Under the pieces are notes generated by a model. The model saw nothing but the letters and a program-made list of their open reading frames with translations. It did no database searches and had not been told where the DNA came from. Below, piece after piece: positions 1-5,287 of a stretch of DNA of 5,287 bases. The translations under genes and the position numbers were made by a program. This DNA is from CAZTLI01 sp964614375 (lineage in GTDB: Bacteria > Chloroflexota > Anaerolineae > Aggregatilineales > Phototrophicaceae). The stretch covers positions 1-5,287 of the forward strand of contig CAZTLI010000393.1 in assembly GCA_964614375.1 (NCBI GenBank), given 5' to 3'. Positions within the stretch are counted from its first letter, which is position 1. Each line of letters begins with the position of its first letter.

Positions 1-230
1 CCTTCCGGGCAGAGGCTAAAATCCGTTATAAGTCTAAATCTGTTCCGGGGCTAATTGAACCACTGGATAATGATCGGGTGCGTATCGCCTTTGATGAACC
101 GCTGCGGGACATCACACCGGGGCAGGGTGCGGTTATCTATGATGGCGATGTCTGTCTTGGCGGTGGAATCATCGAAAAGCAACAGCATGGCGAGACAATC
201 GACATTCCGCTGCTATCCATCACCGAGTAA
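1..230 (+). CDS. mnmA: tRNA-specific 2-thiouridylase MnmA, C-terminal part (5' end outside window)
   Basis: The open frame begins at base 3 (bases 1-2 finish a cut codon) and runs 75 codons to TAA at 228-230. The fragment carries the hallmark of the MnmA C-terminal beta-barrel: FDEPLR at residues 30-35, PGQGAVIYDGD at 39-49 and CLGGGII at 51-57. The preceding AKIRYKSKSVPG (5-16) matches the start of the same domain. MnmA is a cytoplasmic ATP-dependent enzyme that adenylates U34 of tRNA-Lys, -Glu and -Gln and inserts sulfur, relayed from a cysteine desulfurase, to make 2-thiouridine. The PP-loop ATP-binding domain and catalytic cysteines lie upstream of the window, so catalytic integrity cannot be judged. 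The gene is the only + strand gene here. Its last 18 bp overlap the end of the converging glycosyltransferase gene, and no intrinsic terminator is visible after it. Identification from the C-terminal motif is firm; the rest is family knowledge. Confidence 0.93.
   Translation, partial: FRAEAKIRYKSKSVPGLIEPLDNDRVRIAFDEPLRDITPGQGAVIYDGDVCLGGGIIEKQQHGETIDIPLLSITE
213..230. other. 18-bp tail-to-tail overlap of mnmA and the glycosyltransferase gene
   Basis: The mnmA stop (TAA, 228-230) lies beyond the glycosyltransferase stop (TAG on the - strand, 213-215), so the last five sense codons plus stop of each gene are coded on opposite strands of the same DNA. Neither end has room for an intergenic terminator. 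Each transcript must therefore end inside the opposite gene or run antisense to it. Confidence 0.9.
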
Positions 231-2729
231 ATCACCCACATTGCCGAGCGTGATACGCCGTTCGGCTGCAACTTCCCCATTTTGTATCACGGGCAAATTT
301 GTAATATCGGGGTAGGTATACATCCCGCTATAGATTGTCAGTGAATCGGGTTCGTGGTCACCGATGTCAATAATATGGTCGGTGGCGACGATTTCGCCGT
401 CATCCCAGATAAATGTGGGATATTGTCCACCCCAGGGACGTATGTCGCTCTGACCCACAATGTCGCCGCCCTGGTCAAGAAAATGCACGAACACAGTTGT
501 GTCGATATCTGGGCGCTGCGCCAGCGATTCCCAGTAGAGACGGACATGAATTTGCCCATTGGGTAGTCGGGTGACCTCAAATGCTTCGAGCGAGAAAGTG
601 TTGTCCAGTGTGGCATTGACTGACATGGCAGAATCAGGTGGATGTGGGATTTCGGACTGTGGGACTTTGACCCAACCAATGGTAGCGGCGTTGGTGAGCG
701 TGTCCCCAAATGTGCCTATGGCTGGCAGCGGTGAATCGGTATACACATAGACGCCTGTAACGAGGCGATAGGCGCCCGGTTGCAGTGATTGTTCGATCTG
801 CAAGGTGTGGACATCTGGCACGTTATCACCGATTTGCCAGACGGATGTCGGGTATAACCACCGCCACATCAAGACATCATCTCCGGCGATACTTTCGTAA
901 TTCTGCGTTTGTAATTGCAGATAGCTGCTGTATTCATGCCCCATCAGCCGCAGCGGCTGCCAGTTGAGTGTATATGTCAGTGTTTCCCCTATCTCACCTG
1001 TGATCGTGTCTGTACCATACCAGCCCGTAAGCGCGAGTTCATCGCTACCGAATGTGGCGATAGGCGAACGCGAGACCGTTTGTGTCTCTAATTGGACAGC
1101 CGAATCTACAGGTTGAATGCGTGCTAATAGGTGGATTTGACCCGAAGCGCGTGTAATCGCTTCGGCATCATCAATACCTGATAGCAGGGCATCATGGGTT
1201 TCTGTAGTAAGGGGCCGTAGCAGGGTGATTGTGTTGTTGTCCAGCAGCGCGAACAGTCGCGTATTCCTCATCAAATCGCCTGTTTCCAGCGACCAGGGGA
1301 TAACCAGAAGTGTATCGTCCGGCAGCACGAAATCTATGTCTGCTGTCGTAACATTTGGGTAGGCTTGAAGTAGCCATGTGTGTGTTGTGGGACGGGCGAG
1401 TTCGTCAACTGGAATGAGCAGCGGACGATTTTGTTCGATGAGCCAGTTGGCAAAGTCGCGCCGGTCGGGTCGGAAGAACCATTCGCCGTGTTCAAGCTGC
1501 ATGTTGTGGATAGGCCACAGATTCCAGCGGTCAGCATGTTCCCAATAATCGGCATACGTCTGACGGGCATATATCGCATTTCCGATAGTCAACAACGTTA
1601 ATCCAGCAAGTGCCGCTAGCGCCACATATCGCCACTGTATCAATCGGGCTGCTAACACCTGTAATGAGGCCACTCCGACCGCGGCAATGAGCGCAATCGC
1701 ATTAAATTCGCCGATGACCCGTAGACCGTGTGTAATTTCGTCGGTCAGGATAACCGGAATACTGCTGAGTACCAGTAAAGCAGCAATTATCGCCGTAGAT
1801 GGCTGACGGATGCGCGTAAACAGTCCCACTATTCCAAAGACAAACAGCCACGCAAATCCTGGCGGCAATAGTGGCGCATTGGCAACGTTATACTGTGGAT
1901 TCTCATCGCCAAGTGTGAAGAACTGCCCGATAAACGTTTGGAGTTTTGGCATTAACTGGTCGATAAACGTACCCGATCCGGCATCACTCACCGTCGCAGC
2001 TCGTCCGATAACCGCGCCGGGACGATTTAACAGCAACACGGCGACGGGCAGCATCAAAATTAGGATTATGACAGTTGTAAACAGTAAACGTGGTAACCAG
2101 ACTTTTAACGACCTCTGACTGAAAATAAGCAGCTGTAGCGCTACCGCTCCAACCGCAGCCACTAAGGGTATCGCGGCAGTATAGGTATACATATTTAGTG
2201 CGAGGAACAGTCCAGCCAATCCAAAGTCTCGCCAGCTTTGGGTACGCAATCCACGCAGTAGCAAAATGACAAATAGAAATGTAAACAGCGGTTGGGGCAC
2301 GGCACGATAGGTTGAGCGCGTGACGGTGATATGACCGAGCATGACTGTGAGGATAGCGGTGGCGGTAAGGGCTGCGATTCTACGATTGTGCGGTTCTACA
2401 TCTCTGAGGGATTCATAGGCGGCGCGATAGGCTGCGGCTATGGTCAGTGTTCCAAATAATACCGAAACAAAGCGCGCCGCCCATACACTGTTCCCAAATA
2501 GTGCTGTACCAACAGTCAGAAAAAGTCGGTAAAGCGGTTCAGGGCGACCCTGATCTTCATACATTGGGAAATTACCTGTCCGGGCAATATGGAAGGCGTC
2601 TATGACATTGACGGCCTCGTCGTTGCTGATCCCGGGCGGATAATGATCAAGATTCTCCAGTCGCAGCCAGAACGCCAGAAAGATGCTGCCGATAATTGCA
2701 CTGTAGATGAGCAAATTGCTGCGCGACAT
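213..2729 (-). CDS. GT-C membrane glycosyltransferase (family 39 / ArnT-PMT-like) with two C-terminal beta-rich modules
   Basis: An 838-residue polytopic protein. Residues 7-23 form a first membrane helix. The first outer loop follows with an acidic pair, D37-E38, in PPGISNDEAV, then RPEPLYR at 62-68. This is the layout of GT-C enzymes such as ArnT and PMT, where the loop acidic residue is catalytic and the donor is a polyprenyl-phosphate sugar. About ten further hydrophobic segments lie between roughly 70 and 385, with a TRSTYR motif at 137-142 and HGLRVIGEF at 334-342 between helices. Residues 390-838 are soluble and probably extracytoplasmic. They include two similar beta-rich modules (about 562-690 and 708-830). 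The acceptor, a glycan, lipid or protein, cannot be told from sequence. ATG directly follows the prepilin peptidase stop (TAA-ATG) with no good Shine-Dalgarno, so translation is probably coupled. It is last in its operon and overlaps mnmA tail to tail. The fold assignment is strong; substrate and exact family are open. Confidence 0.86.
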   Translation of the reverse strand: MSRSNLLIYSAIIGSIFLAFWLRLENLDHYPPGISNDEAVNVIDAFHIARTGNFPMYEDQGRPEPLYRLFLTVGTALFGNSVWAARFVSVLFGTLTIAAAYRAAYESLRDVEPHNRRIAALTATAILTVMLGHITVTRSTYRAVPQPLFTFLFVILLLRGLRTQSWRDFGLAGLFLALNMYTYTAAIPLVAAVGAVALQLLIFSQRSLKVWLPRLLFTTVIILILMLPVAVLLLNRPGAVIGRAATVSDAGSGTFIDQLMPKLQTFIGQFFTLGDENPQYNVANAPLLPPGFAWLFVFGIVGLFTRIRQPSTAIIAALLVLSSIPVILTDEITHGLRVIGEFNAIALIAAVGVASLQVLAARLIQWRYVALAALAGLTLLTIGNAIYARQTYADYWEHADRWNLWPIHNMQLEHGEWFFRPDRRDFANWLIEQNRPLLIPVDELARPTTHTWLLQAYPNVTTADIDFVLPDDTLLVIPWSLETGDLMRNTRLFALLDNNTITLLRPLTTETHDALLSGIDDAEAITRASGQIHLLARIQPVDSAVQLETQTVSRSPIATFGSDELALTGWYGTDTITGEIGETLTYTLNWQPLRLMGHEYSSYLQLQTQNYESIAGDDVLMWRWLYPTSVWQIGDNVPDVHTLQIEQSLQPGAYRLVTGVYVYTDSPLPAIGTFGDTLTNAATIGWVKVPQSEIPHPPDSAMSVNATLDNTFSLEAFEVTRLPNGQIHVRLYWESLAQRPDIDTTVFVHFLDQGGDIVGQSDIRPWGGQYPTFIWDDGEIVATDHIIDIGDHEPDSLTIYSGMYTYPDITNLPVIQNGEVAAERRITLGNVGDLLGDG
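240..608 (-). other. Second copy of tandem C-terminal module in the glycosyltransferase
   Basis: Residues about 708-830 of the glycosyltransferase. The matching landmarks are VRLYWESL at 729-736, TTVFVHFLDQ at 744-753, YPTFIWDDGE at 770-779 and IYSGMYTYPDITNLPV at 799-814. They keep the same order and similar spacing as the first copy (LNW/LYW, YPTSVW/YPTFIW, GVYVYTDSPLP/GMYTYPDITNLP). This copy reads almost to the C-terminus, so the protein looks complete. Confidence 0.6.
660..1046 (-). other. First copy of tandem C-terminal module in the glycosyltransferase
   Basis: Residues about 562-690 of the glycosyltransferase. The module shows alternating hydrophobic strands typical of a beta-sandwich: LTYTLNWQPL at 583-592, SSYLQLQ at 601-607, YPTSVWQIGD at 626-635, then PGAYRLVTGVYVYTDSPLP at 651-669. 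The order 'LNW ... YLQL ... YPTSVW ... G.Y...G.Y.Y....LP' recurs in the next module. Modules like these are common at the end of large Chloroflexota membrane glycosyltransferases, from memory of the family. Carbohydrate or acceptor binding is a reasonable guess but is not shown here. Confidence 0.6.
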
Positions 2730-3584
2730 TTAGTTCCAACCGAGCAGGCGGGTCACGGTTTCGGAAAATAGCAGCATAACTAATGTGCCGATGACAATAT
2801 ACGGCCCATAGGGAAGGGCGGTGTACATACTGTATTTGCGGGCAATGCCGCGTGTGATGAGATAGAGAAGTGCGCCCAATGCACCTAAAAAGATGGTGAT
2901 AAACGTGGCAAAAATCCATGCCTGCCAGCCCAGAATCAACCCACTGAGCATAGACATCATCACATCACCATAACCAAAAGCTATTTCGTTAATTTCACGC
3001 CCCTGAAGTTTGCCCATCAAGTACGTGAACAAAAATCCACCGTTATACAGGACAAAAAAGACAATGAATCCCATTACACCGCCAATGAGCGCGTCTATTA
3101 GCGATGGTGGATTATTCAGCGGCGTCAGCAGCGCATCTAATAGCGCGATTGCTGCTGATGGAATGATGACGACAAATAGAATGAGTTTGTGTTCAAGGTC
3201 AATCACGGTGATTAGAACCAGAATTGGCATATAAATCAGCCAGAAGATCAGTTGTAGTCCTTCGGCCTTTGGTGCGCCCGTAGAGGTCGTGATTGCGGTA
3301 GTCATCACCATCAATATGGCGGTGATAATTTCCACCATGGGATGACGCAGCGAGAGTTTGCTGTCGTCGGGTGACGCGCGTTTGCCGAACAGAAAGGCGG
3401 TGATGCCTAACCACGCAATGAGCGGGCGGGGTGTGCCATCGGGATAGTGCGGACGTTGGGGGCGACCATAATCTCCAAATGTGCCATCTTCGTCACGGCG
3501 TGGCGGAATATCGTCTGCCAATACATTGACGATGCCGCCGGCAATGATGCCAATGAGTCCAACGAGGATGAGGGTTAGTGCCAT
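2730..3584 (-). CDS. Prepilin peptidase, A24 (GxGD aspartyl) family, cysteine-free
   Basis: A 284-residue polytopic membrane protein with about eight hydrophobic segments. Prepilin peptidases cut the short leader of type IV pilins and pseudopilins at the cytoplasmic face, and many also N-methylate the new end. Family landmarks appear in order: GGIVNVLADDIPPR at 16-29 (the usual N-terminal G..xNVxxxRxP element), LRHPMVEIITA at 79-89, the first catalytic aspartate D129 in VIDLEHKLI, the second D207 in the FGYGD motif (203-207), and LPYGPYIVIG at 257-266. Unusually there is no cysteine anywhere, so the paired CxxC zinc site seen in many PilD-type enzymes is absent, although the N-terminal region itself is present. 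A strong GGAGG lies 7 nt before the ATG. The gene sits 15 nt after the JAMM gene and abuts the glycosyltransferase gene. No pilin or pilus-motor gene is in the window, so its substrates are unknown. Confidence 0.9.
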   Translation of the reverse strand: MALTLILVGLIGIIAGGIVNVLADDIPPRRDEDGTFGDYGRPQRPHYPDGTPRPLIAWLGITAFLFGKRASPDDSKLSLRHPMVEIITAILMVMTTAITTSTGAPKAEGLQLIFWLIYMPILVLITVIDLEHKLILFVVIIPSAAIALLDALLTPLNNPPSLIDALIGGVMGFIVFFVLYNGGFLFTYLMGKLQGREINEIAFGYGDVMMSMLSGLILGWQAWIFATFITIFLGALGALLYLITRGIARKYSMYTALPYGPYIVIGTLVMLLFSETVTRLLGWN

Positions 3585-3591
3585 GAGTCTG

Positions 3592-3596
3592 CCTCC
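3592..3596 (-). promoter_or_regulatory. Shine-Dalgarno of the prepilin peptidase gene
   Basis: The - strand reads GGAGG, then CAGACTC, then ATG. This is a consensus ribosome-binding site with a 7-nt spacer, and it fixes the start at 3584. It is the strongest such site in the window and lies in the 15-nt gap after the JAMM gene. Confidence 0.85.
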
Positions 3597-3599
3597 ATA

Positions 3600-4151
3600 T
3601 CAGGGCGCGGGTGTAATCGGTGGCGGCGGTGGTAATAGCGCGATGGAAATCACCAATAACAAAATCACAGCCAGCACCGCACTGGCAATTATAGCAATAA
3701 CCTGTGCCTGTGACAGTTTTTGCGTATTCCTGATGTCTGGTGGACGACTGCCAATGTGCAGTGGAATGCGATCTACGTCGCCGTCTTCGATGTGCCATGC
3801 GGCGAGTGCGGGGTCTTGATGTTTCAACCCGATGATGAGATATGCGGCATCAGAGTAGTAGGCTTCGCGTATATCAGTTGGGGACGGGACAGGTTCGCCT
3901 TTGGGATGCGAATGATAAATACCGAGCAACTGCAATCCGTCCGACTCTATCCACATCATCGTCCTGACAAACACTTTGGGGTCAATTTCATAGTGTGAGG
4001 CTGGTTTTTGCGCGATATTGCGCGTGGGGATAACCTGTTCCACCCGATTATGTTGACCGATGAGCAAGCCGCAGACCTCATTGGGCGCCCCTGATTGTGC
4101 ATGATGGGCCAGTTCGCGCGCCTGCGCTTCGGTCATCCACAATTCATTCAT
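3600..4151 (-). CDS. JAMM/MPN+ (M67-like) metallopeptidase with C-terminal membrane anchor
   Basis: A 183-residue protein. Residues 1-135 form a JAB1/MPN domain with the full JAMM zinc signature: E25 in NEVCGLLIG, then H80-x-H82, seven residues, S90, two residues, D93 (in YHSHPKGEPVPSPTDI). Every ligand and catalytic position is present, so it should be an active Zn2+ isopeptidase or peptidase. Known bacterial relatives such as Mec+ of Mycobacterium remove cysteine or peptides from ubiquitin-like sulfur carriers (CysO, MoaD or ThiS types). Residues about 149-173 are a single strong membrane helix, followed by a proline-rich tail (PPPPP at 174-178). With no signal peptide, the catalytic domain is probably cytoplasmic and tail-anchored. 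The ATG lies 6 nt after the preceding gene's TAG with only a weak ribosome-binding site, suggesting coupling. No carrier, ThiF/MoeB or cysteine synthase gene is nearby, so the substrate is unknown. Confidence 0.9.
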   Translation of the reverse strand: MNELWMTEAQARELAHHAQSGAPNEVCGLLIGQHNRVEQVIPTRNIAQKPASHYEIDPKVFVRTMMWIESDGLQLLGIYHSHPKGEPVPSPTDIREAYYSDAAYLIIGLKHQDPALAAWHIEDGDVDRIPLHIGSRPPDIRNTQKLSQAQVIAIIASAVLAVILLLVISIALLPPPPPITPAP

Positions 4152-4157
4152 AGCCCG

Positions 4158-4532
4158 CTACTCAATTTCTTCGTCTGCTCTGGGGATTTCAAATGCGATG
4201 ACGTGTTCATCCTGTGGGGGTAACCGGGTTTCATAGAATAATTCGGCGGTAATGGTATATGTGCCTGCCGGGTCATCGACACCGCGAATATGCAATGTGA
4301 ATTCCATTTGTGCGTGCATGGTTGCGATAACATTGAGTTCGGCAATGACGCGCTCATTTTCATCGTGCATAACAATAATGAGATTCGGGCGTTCCTGAAA
4401 AGGCGTCACCTTGATGTCAAGGCGGACGCGAAACCGATCAGGATAGGGGGTGGCGATGATTTCCTCTATCCGTACATTTTCTTTTGGTTGAGGTGTGTGA
4501 TTACCGTTGCTATCAAAAAAGTTGACATTCAT
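4158..4532 (-). CDS. Conserved hypothetical protein, predicted beta-sandwich
   Basis: A 124-residue protein with no signal peptide, membrane helix or cysteine. It alternates hydrophobic strands: VRIEEIIATPY at 20-30, FRVRLDIKVTPFQERPNLII at 34-53, RVIAELNVIA at 61-70, MEFTLHIRG at 76-84 and GTYTITAELFYE at 90-101, ending in an acidic tail. This resembles a small Ig-like or C2-like beta-sandwich. The pattern 'TPFQERPN ... FTLHIRG ... YTITAELFYE' matches, from memory, an uncharacterised family frequent in Chloroflexota; no function is known to me. The ATG at 4532 is preferred over an in-frame TTG at 4568 (136 aa) because family-like sequence begins at MNVNFF and because the TTG lies inside the -35 box of a promoter whose predicted start point is this ATG. 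There is no Shine-Dalgarno, consistent with leaderless translation. It is first of a four-gene operon, 6 nt before the JAMM gene. Confidence 0.8.
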   Translation of the reverse strand: MNVNFFDSNGNHTPQPKENVRIEEIIATPYPDRFRVRLDIKVTPFQERPNLIIVMHDENERVIAELNVIATMHAQMEFTLHIRGVDDPAGTYTITAELFYETRLPPQDEHVIAFEIPRADEEIE

Positions 4533-4538
4533 AAGCCC

Positions 4539-4568
4539 ATTATAGGTGGACACTATAGCGATGTTCAA
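4539..4568 (-). promoter_or_regulatory. Sigma70-type promoter, probably giving a leaderless transcript
   Basis: On the - strand, TTGAAC (4563-4568, four of six matches to TTGACA) is separated by 18 nt from a perfect TATAAT (4539-4544). Six bases then precede the ATG at 4530-4532, so a start 7 nt after the -10 box falls on the A of the start codon. The promoter fills most of the 40-nt gap between the ACT gene and the beta-sandwich gene, the largest gap in the window. It is likely to drive the four-gene operon down to the glycosyltransferase. Confidence 0.65.
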
Positions 4569-4572
4569 CCGC

Positions 4573-5007
4573 CTAAGTATTGGATTTTAGCTTTTGCAAT
4601 GTGCCTATCGCTTCATCGACTTGATTTGCCGGGACGAAGATATGATCACGAGTATAGGCGGCATAGGGGAAGATAGGGATGCCCACATCGGCTAATGCGC
4701 GACTGATATGTGCCATAAAGCCGACGAGGGTAGGTTCTAAAGCGACATCAACGGTAATAAGCCGATAACGGGTATCAGTGGTGATGTGACCCGGTAAACG
4801 TTTGCCGAAATCATTAAGGGCGTCGGCGGGAATCATCAATGTGACTTCATCTTTATCGACCAGTATCGCGCAAAACGGCTCACCAACCTCCGCGACGACA
4901 CCTGCGGCGGCAGTGATTGCACGCGCAGGCAGTTGGATGAACACATAGTCTTGATCGTCTGTGTAAAAATGGGCTGTGGCGAGTGCCTGTTCAATGGTCT
5001 GCGTCAT
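4573..5007 (-). CDS. ACT-domain protein (two ACT-like halves)
   Basis: A 144-residue soluble protein made almost entirely of two ACT-like units. The first, about residues 18-65, includes YVFIQLPARA at 21-30 and PFCAILVDKDEVTLMIPAD at 44-62. The second, about 81-141, has the usual strand-helix-strand order: YRLITVDVAL, then the helix TLVGFMAHISRALADVGIPI (93-112) and the closing DHIFVPANQVDEAIGTLQKL (121-140). The layout resembles the small stand-alone ACT proteins grouped in Pfam as ACT_3/ACT_7, assigned from memory. Relatives of this fold bind amino acids or nucleotides, so ligand sensing is likely but the ligand is unknown. There is no DNA-binding or enzyme domain. The ATG at 5007 is chosen over two upstream in-frame ATGs (5022 and 5046). 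Those lie inside the preceding gene, while this one has AGGGA 4 nt upstream and sits 7 nt after that gene's stop. Confidence 0.82.
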   Translation of the reverse strand: MTQTIEQALATAHFYTDDQDYVFIQLPARAITAAAGVVAEVGEPFCAILVDKDEVTLMIPADALNDFGKRLPGHITTDTRYRLITVDVALEPTLVGFMAHISRALADVGIPIFPYAAYTRDHIFVPANQVDEAIGTLQKLKSNT

Positions 5008-5009
5008 GA

Positions 5010-5016
5010 TGTCCCT
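5010..5016 (-). promoter_or_regulatory. Ribosome-binding site deciding the ACT gene start
   Basis: The - strand reads TAGGGACATCATG. The AGGGA (5012-5016) overlaps the stop codon of the preceding gene and lies 4 nt before the ATG at 5007. The earlier in-frame ATGs have no such site. The arrangement points to translational coupling of the two genes. Confidence 0.6.
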
Positions 5017-5287
5017 ATTCATCGAATTGATATGTGGCTTCAGCATAGTAACGCAGTTGGCGTTTACTCAATTTGTCCTGCATCCATTCTTGTAATCGCG
5101 CGTTTTTCTCCCGCAATGGACGGCGTGTATCCCGGAGTTCATCCAGAGGATAATTGACGCGCAGCGCACGCCCATGCACGATATGACGACTGATTCCGGG
5201 TGGTAGATAGGCTTTATATTTTGCGGCTGCGATAATATCGGCTGGAAAATATTGTGGGAACAGGACAAGGGCAATCGCATCGGGATA
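5015..5287 (-). CDS. C-terminal part of an unidentified protein (5' end outside window)
   Basis: An open frame enters at the right edge and runs 90 codons to TAG at 5015-5017. Its stop lies 7 nt before the ACT gene start, with the ribosome-binding site overlapping it. The reading is supported by this tight junction and by protein-like composition: a hydrophobic start (ALVLFPQYFPADIIAAAKY, residues 6-24), LPPGISRHIVHGRALRVNYP at 28-47, then a charged helix-like stretch (REKNARLQEWMQDKLSKRQL, 59-78) and RYYAEATYQFDE at the very end. It has no membrane helix and no cysteine. The HGRALRVNYPL segment looks like a conserved motif, but I cannot name the family. It is probably cotranscribed with the ACT gene. 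The missing N-terminal part would be needed for identification. Confidence 0.8.
   Translation of the reverse strand, partial: YPDAIALVLFPQYFPADIIAAAKYKAYLPPGISRHIVHGRALRVNYPLDELRDTRRPLREKNARLQEWMQDKLSKRQLRYYAEATYQFDE

Noticed and set aside
1810..2118. A 102-residue + strand open frame opposite the glycosyltransferase membrane region
   Set aside because: It is a shadow of a hydrophobic coding region, with no domain and no ribosome-binding site that I can see.
3600..4151. The JAMM protein as a working partner of MnmA in sulfur transfer
   Set aside because: The genes are over 3 kb apart on opposite strands, with no carrier or ThiF-like gene between them. The shared sulfur theme is not enough.
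4551..4560. Short near-palindrome around CTATAG in the promoter spacer, considered as an operator
   Set aside because: Only the six-base core is symmetric and the flanks do not pair properly, so it is too short to support a regulator site.
4533..4568. N-terminal extension of the beta-sandwich protein from a TTG start at 4568
   Set aside because: The extra 12 codons overlap the -35/-10 promoter, have no ribosome-binding site, and do not resemble the rest of the protein. The ATG at 4532 fits better.
4290..4676. A 128-residue + strand open frame opposite the beta-sandwich and ACT genes
   Set aside because: It runs antisense across two well-supported genes and their promoter, has no recognisable family, and has an unlikely composition.
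5008..5046. Longer ACT protein starting at ATG 5046 or ATG 5022
   Set aside because: Both lie inside the coding end of the preceding gene and lack a Shine-Dalgarno. The ATG at 5007 has AGGGA just upstream.
5068..5280. A 70-residue - strand open frame at the right edge
   Set aside because: It is out of frame with the 90-residue frame that ends 7 nt before the ACT gene. That frame stays open to the window edge and looks protein-like, so the 70-residue frame is a shadow.

Overview
This window is a compact, gene-dense piece of bacterial chromosome with roughly even GC/AT composition (judged by eye). It looks like Chloroflexota, probably Anaerolineae-like. The basis is family resemblance from memory, not a search: a large GT-C glycosyltransferase with two tandem C-terminal beta-rich modules, a small protein carrying a 'PFQERPN ... 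HIRG ... YTITAELFYE' pattern, and a JAMM peptidase with its own C-terminal membrane anchor. I am moderately confident of the phylum and not of anything finer.

Layout. On the + strand, positions 1-230 hold only the 3' end of mnmA (tRNA 2-thiouridylase). Everything else is on the - strand. Read in the direction of transcription from the right edge, it contains: the C-terminal 90 residues of an unidentified protein (5015-5287); an ACT-domain protein (4573-5007); a 40-nt gap holding a strong promoter-like sequence; a small predicted beta-sandwich protein (4158-4532); a tail-anchored JAMM/M67 metallopeptidase (3600-4151); an A24 prepilin peptidase (2730-3584); and a family-39-like membrane glycosyltransferase (213-2729). 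The last gene converges on mnmA, and the two coding regions overlap by 18 bp. No stretch longer than 300 bases lacks a gene. The only non-coding pieces are gaps of 40 nt or less.

How the genes fit together. The four genes from 4532 down to 213 have gaps of 6, 15 and 0 nt, so they read as one operon, probably transcribed from the promoter at 4539-4568. That promoter is placed so that the transcript would begin at the A of the first gene's ATG, which suggests a leaderless mRNA. The two upstream genes (unknown protein and ACT protein) form a coupled pair whose transcript may read through. The last three operon products are all integral to or anchored in the membrane. The glycosyltransferase and prepilin peptidase point to the cell surface, but no pilin, pilus motor, sulfur-carrier or ThiF-like gene is in view, so a shared pathway is not shown. 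I see no RNA gene, mobile element, CRISPR array or clear intrinsic terminator. I found no convincing new system. The best leads are the leaderless promoter, the tail-anchored JAMM protein and the cysteine-free prepilin peptidase.
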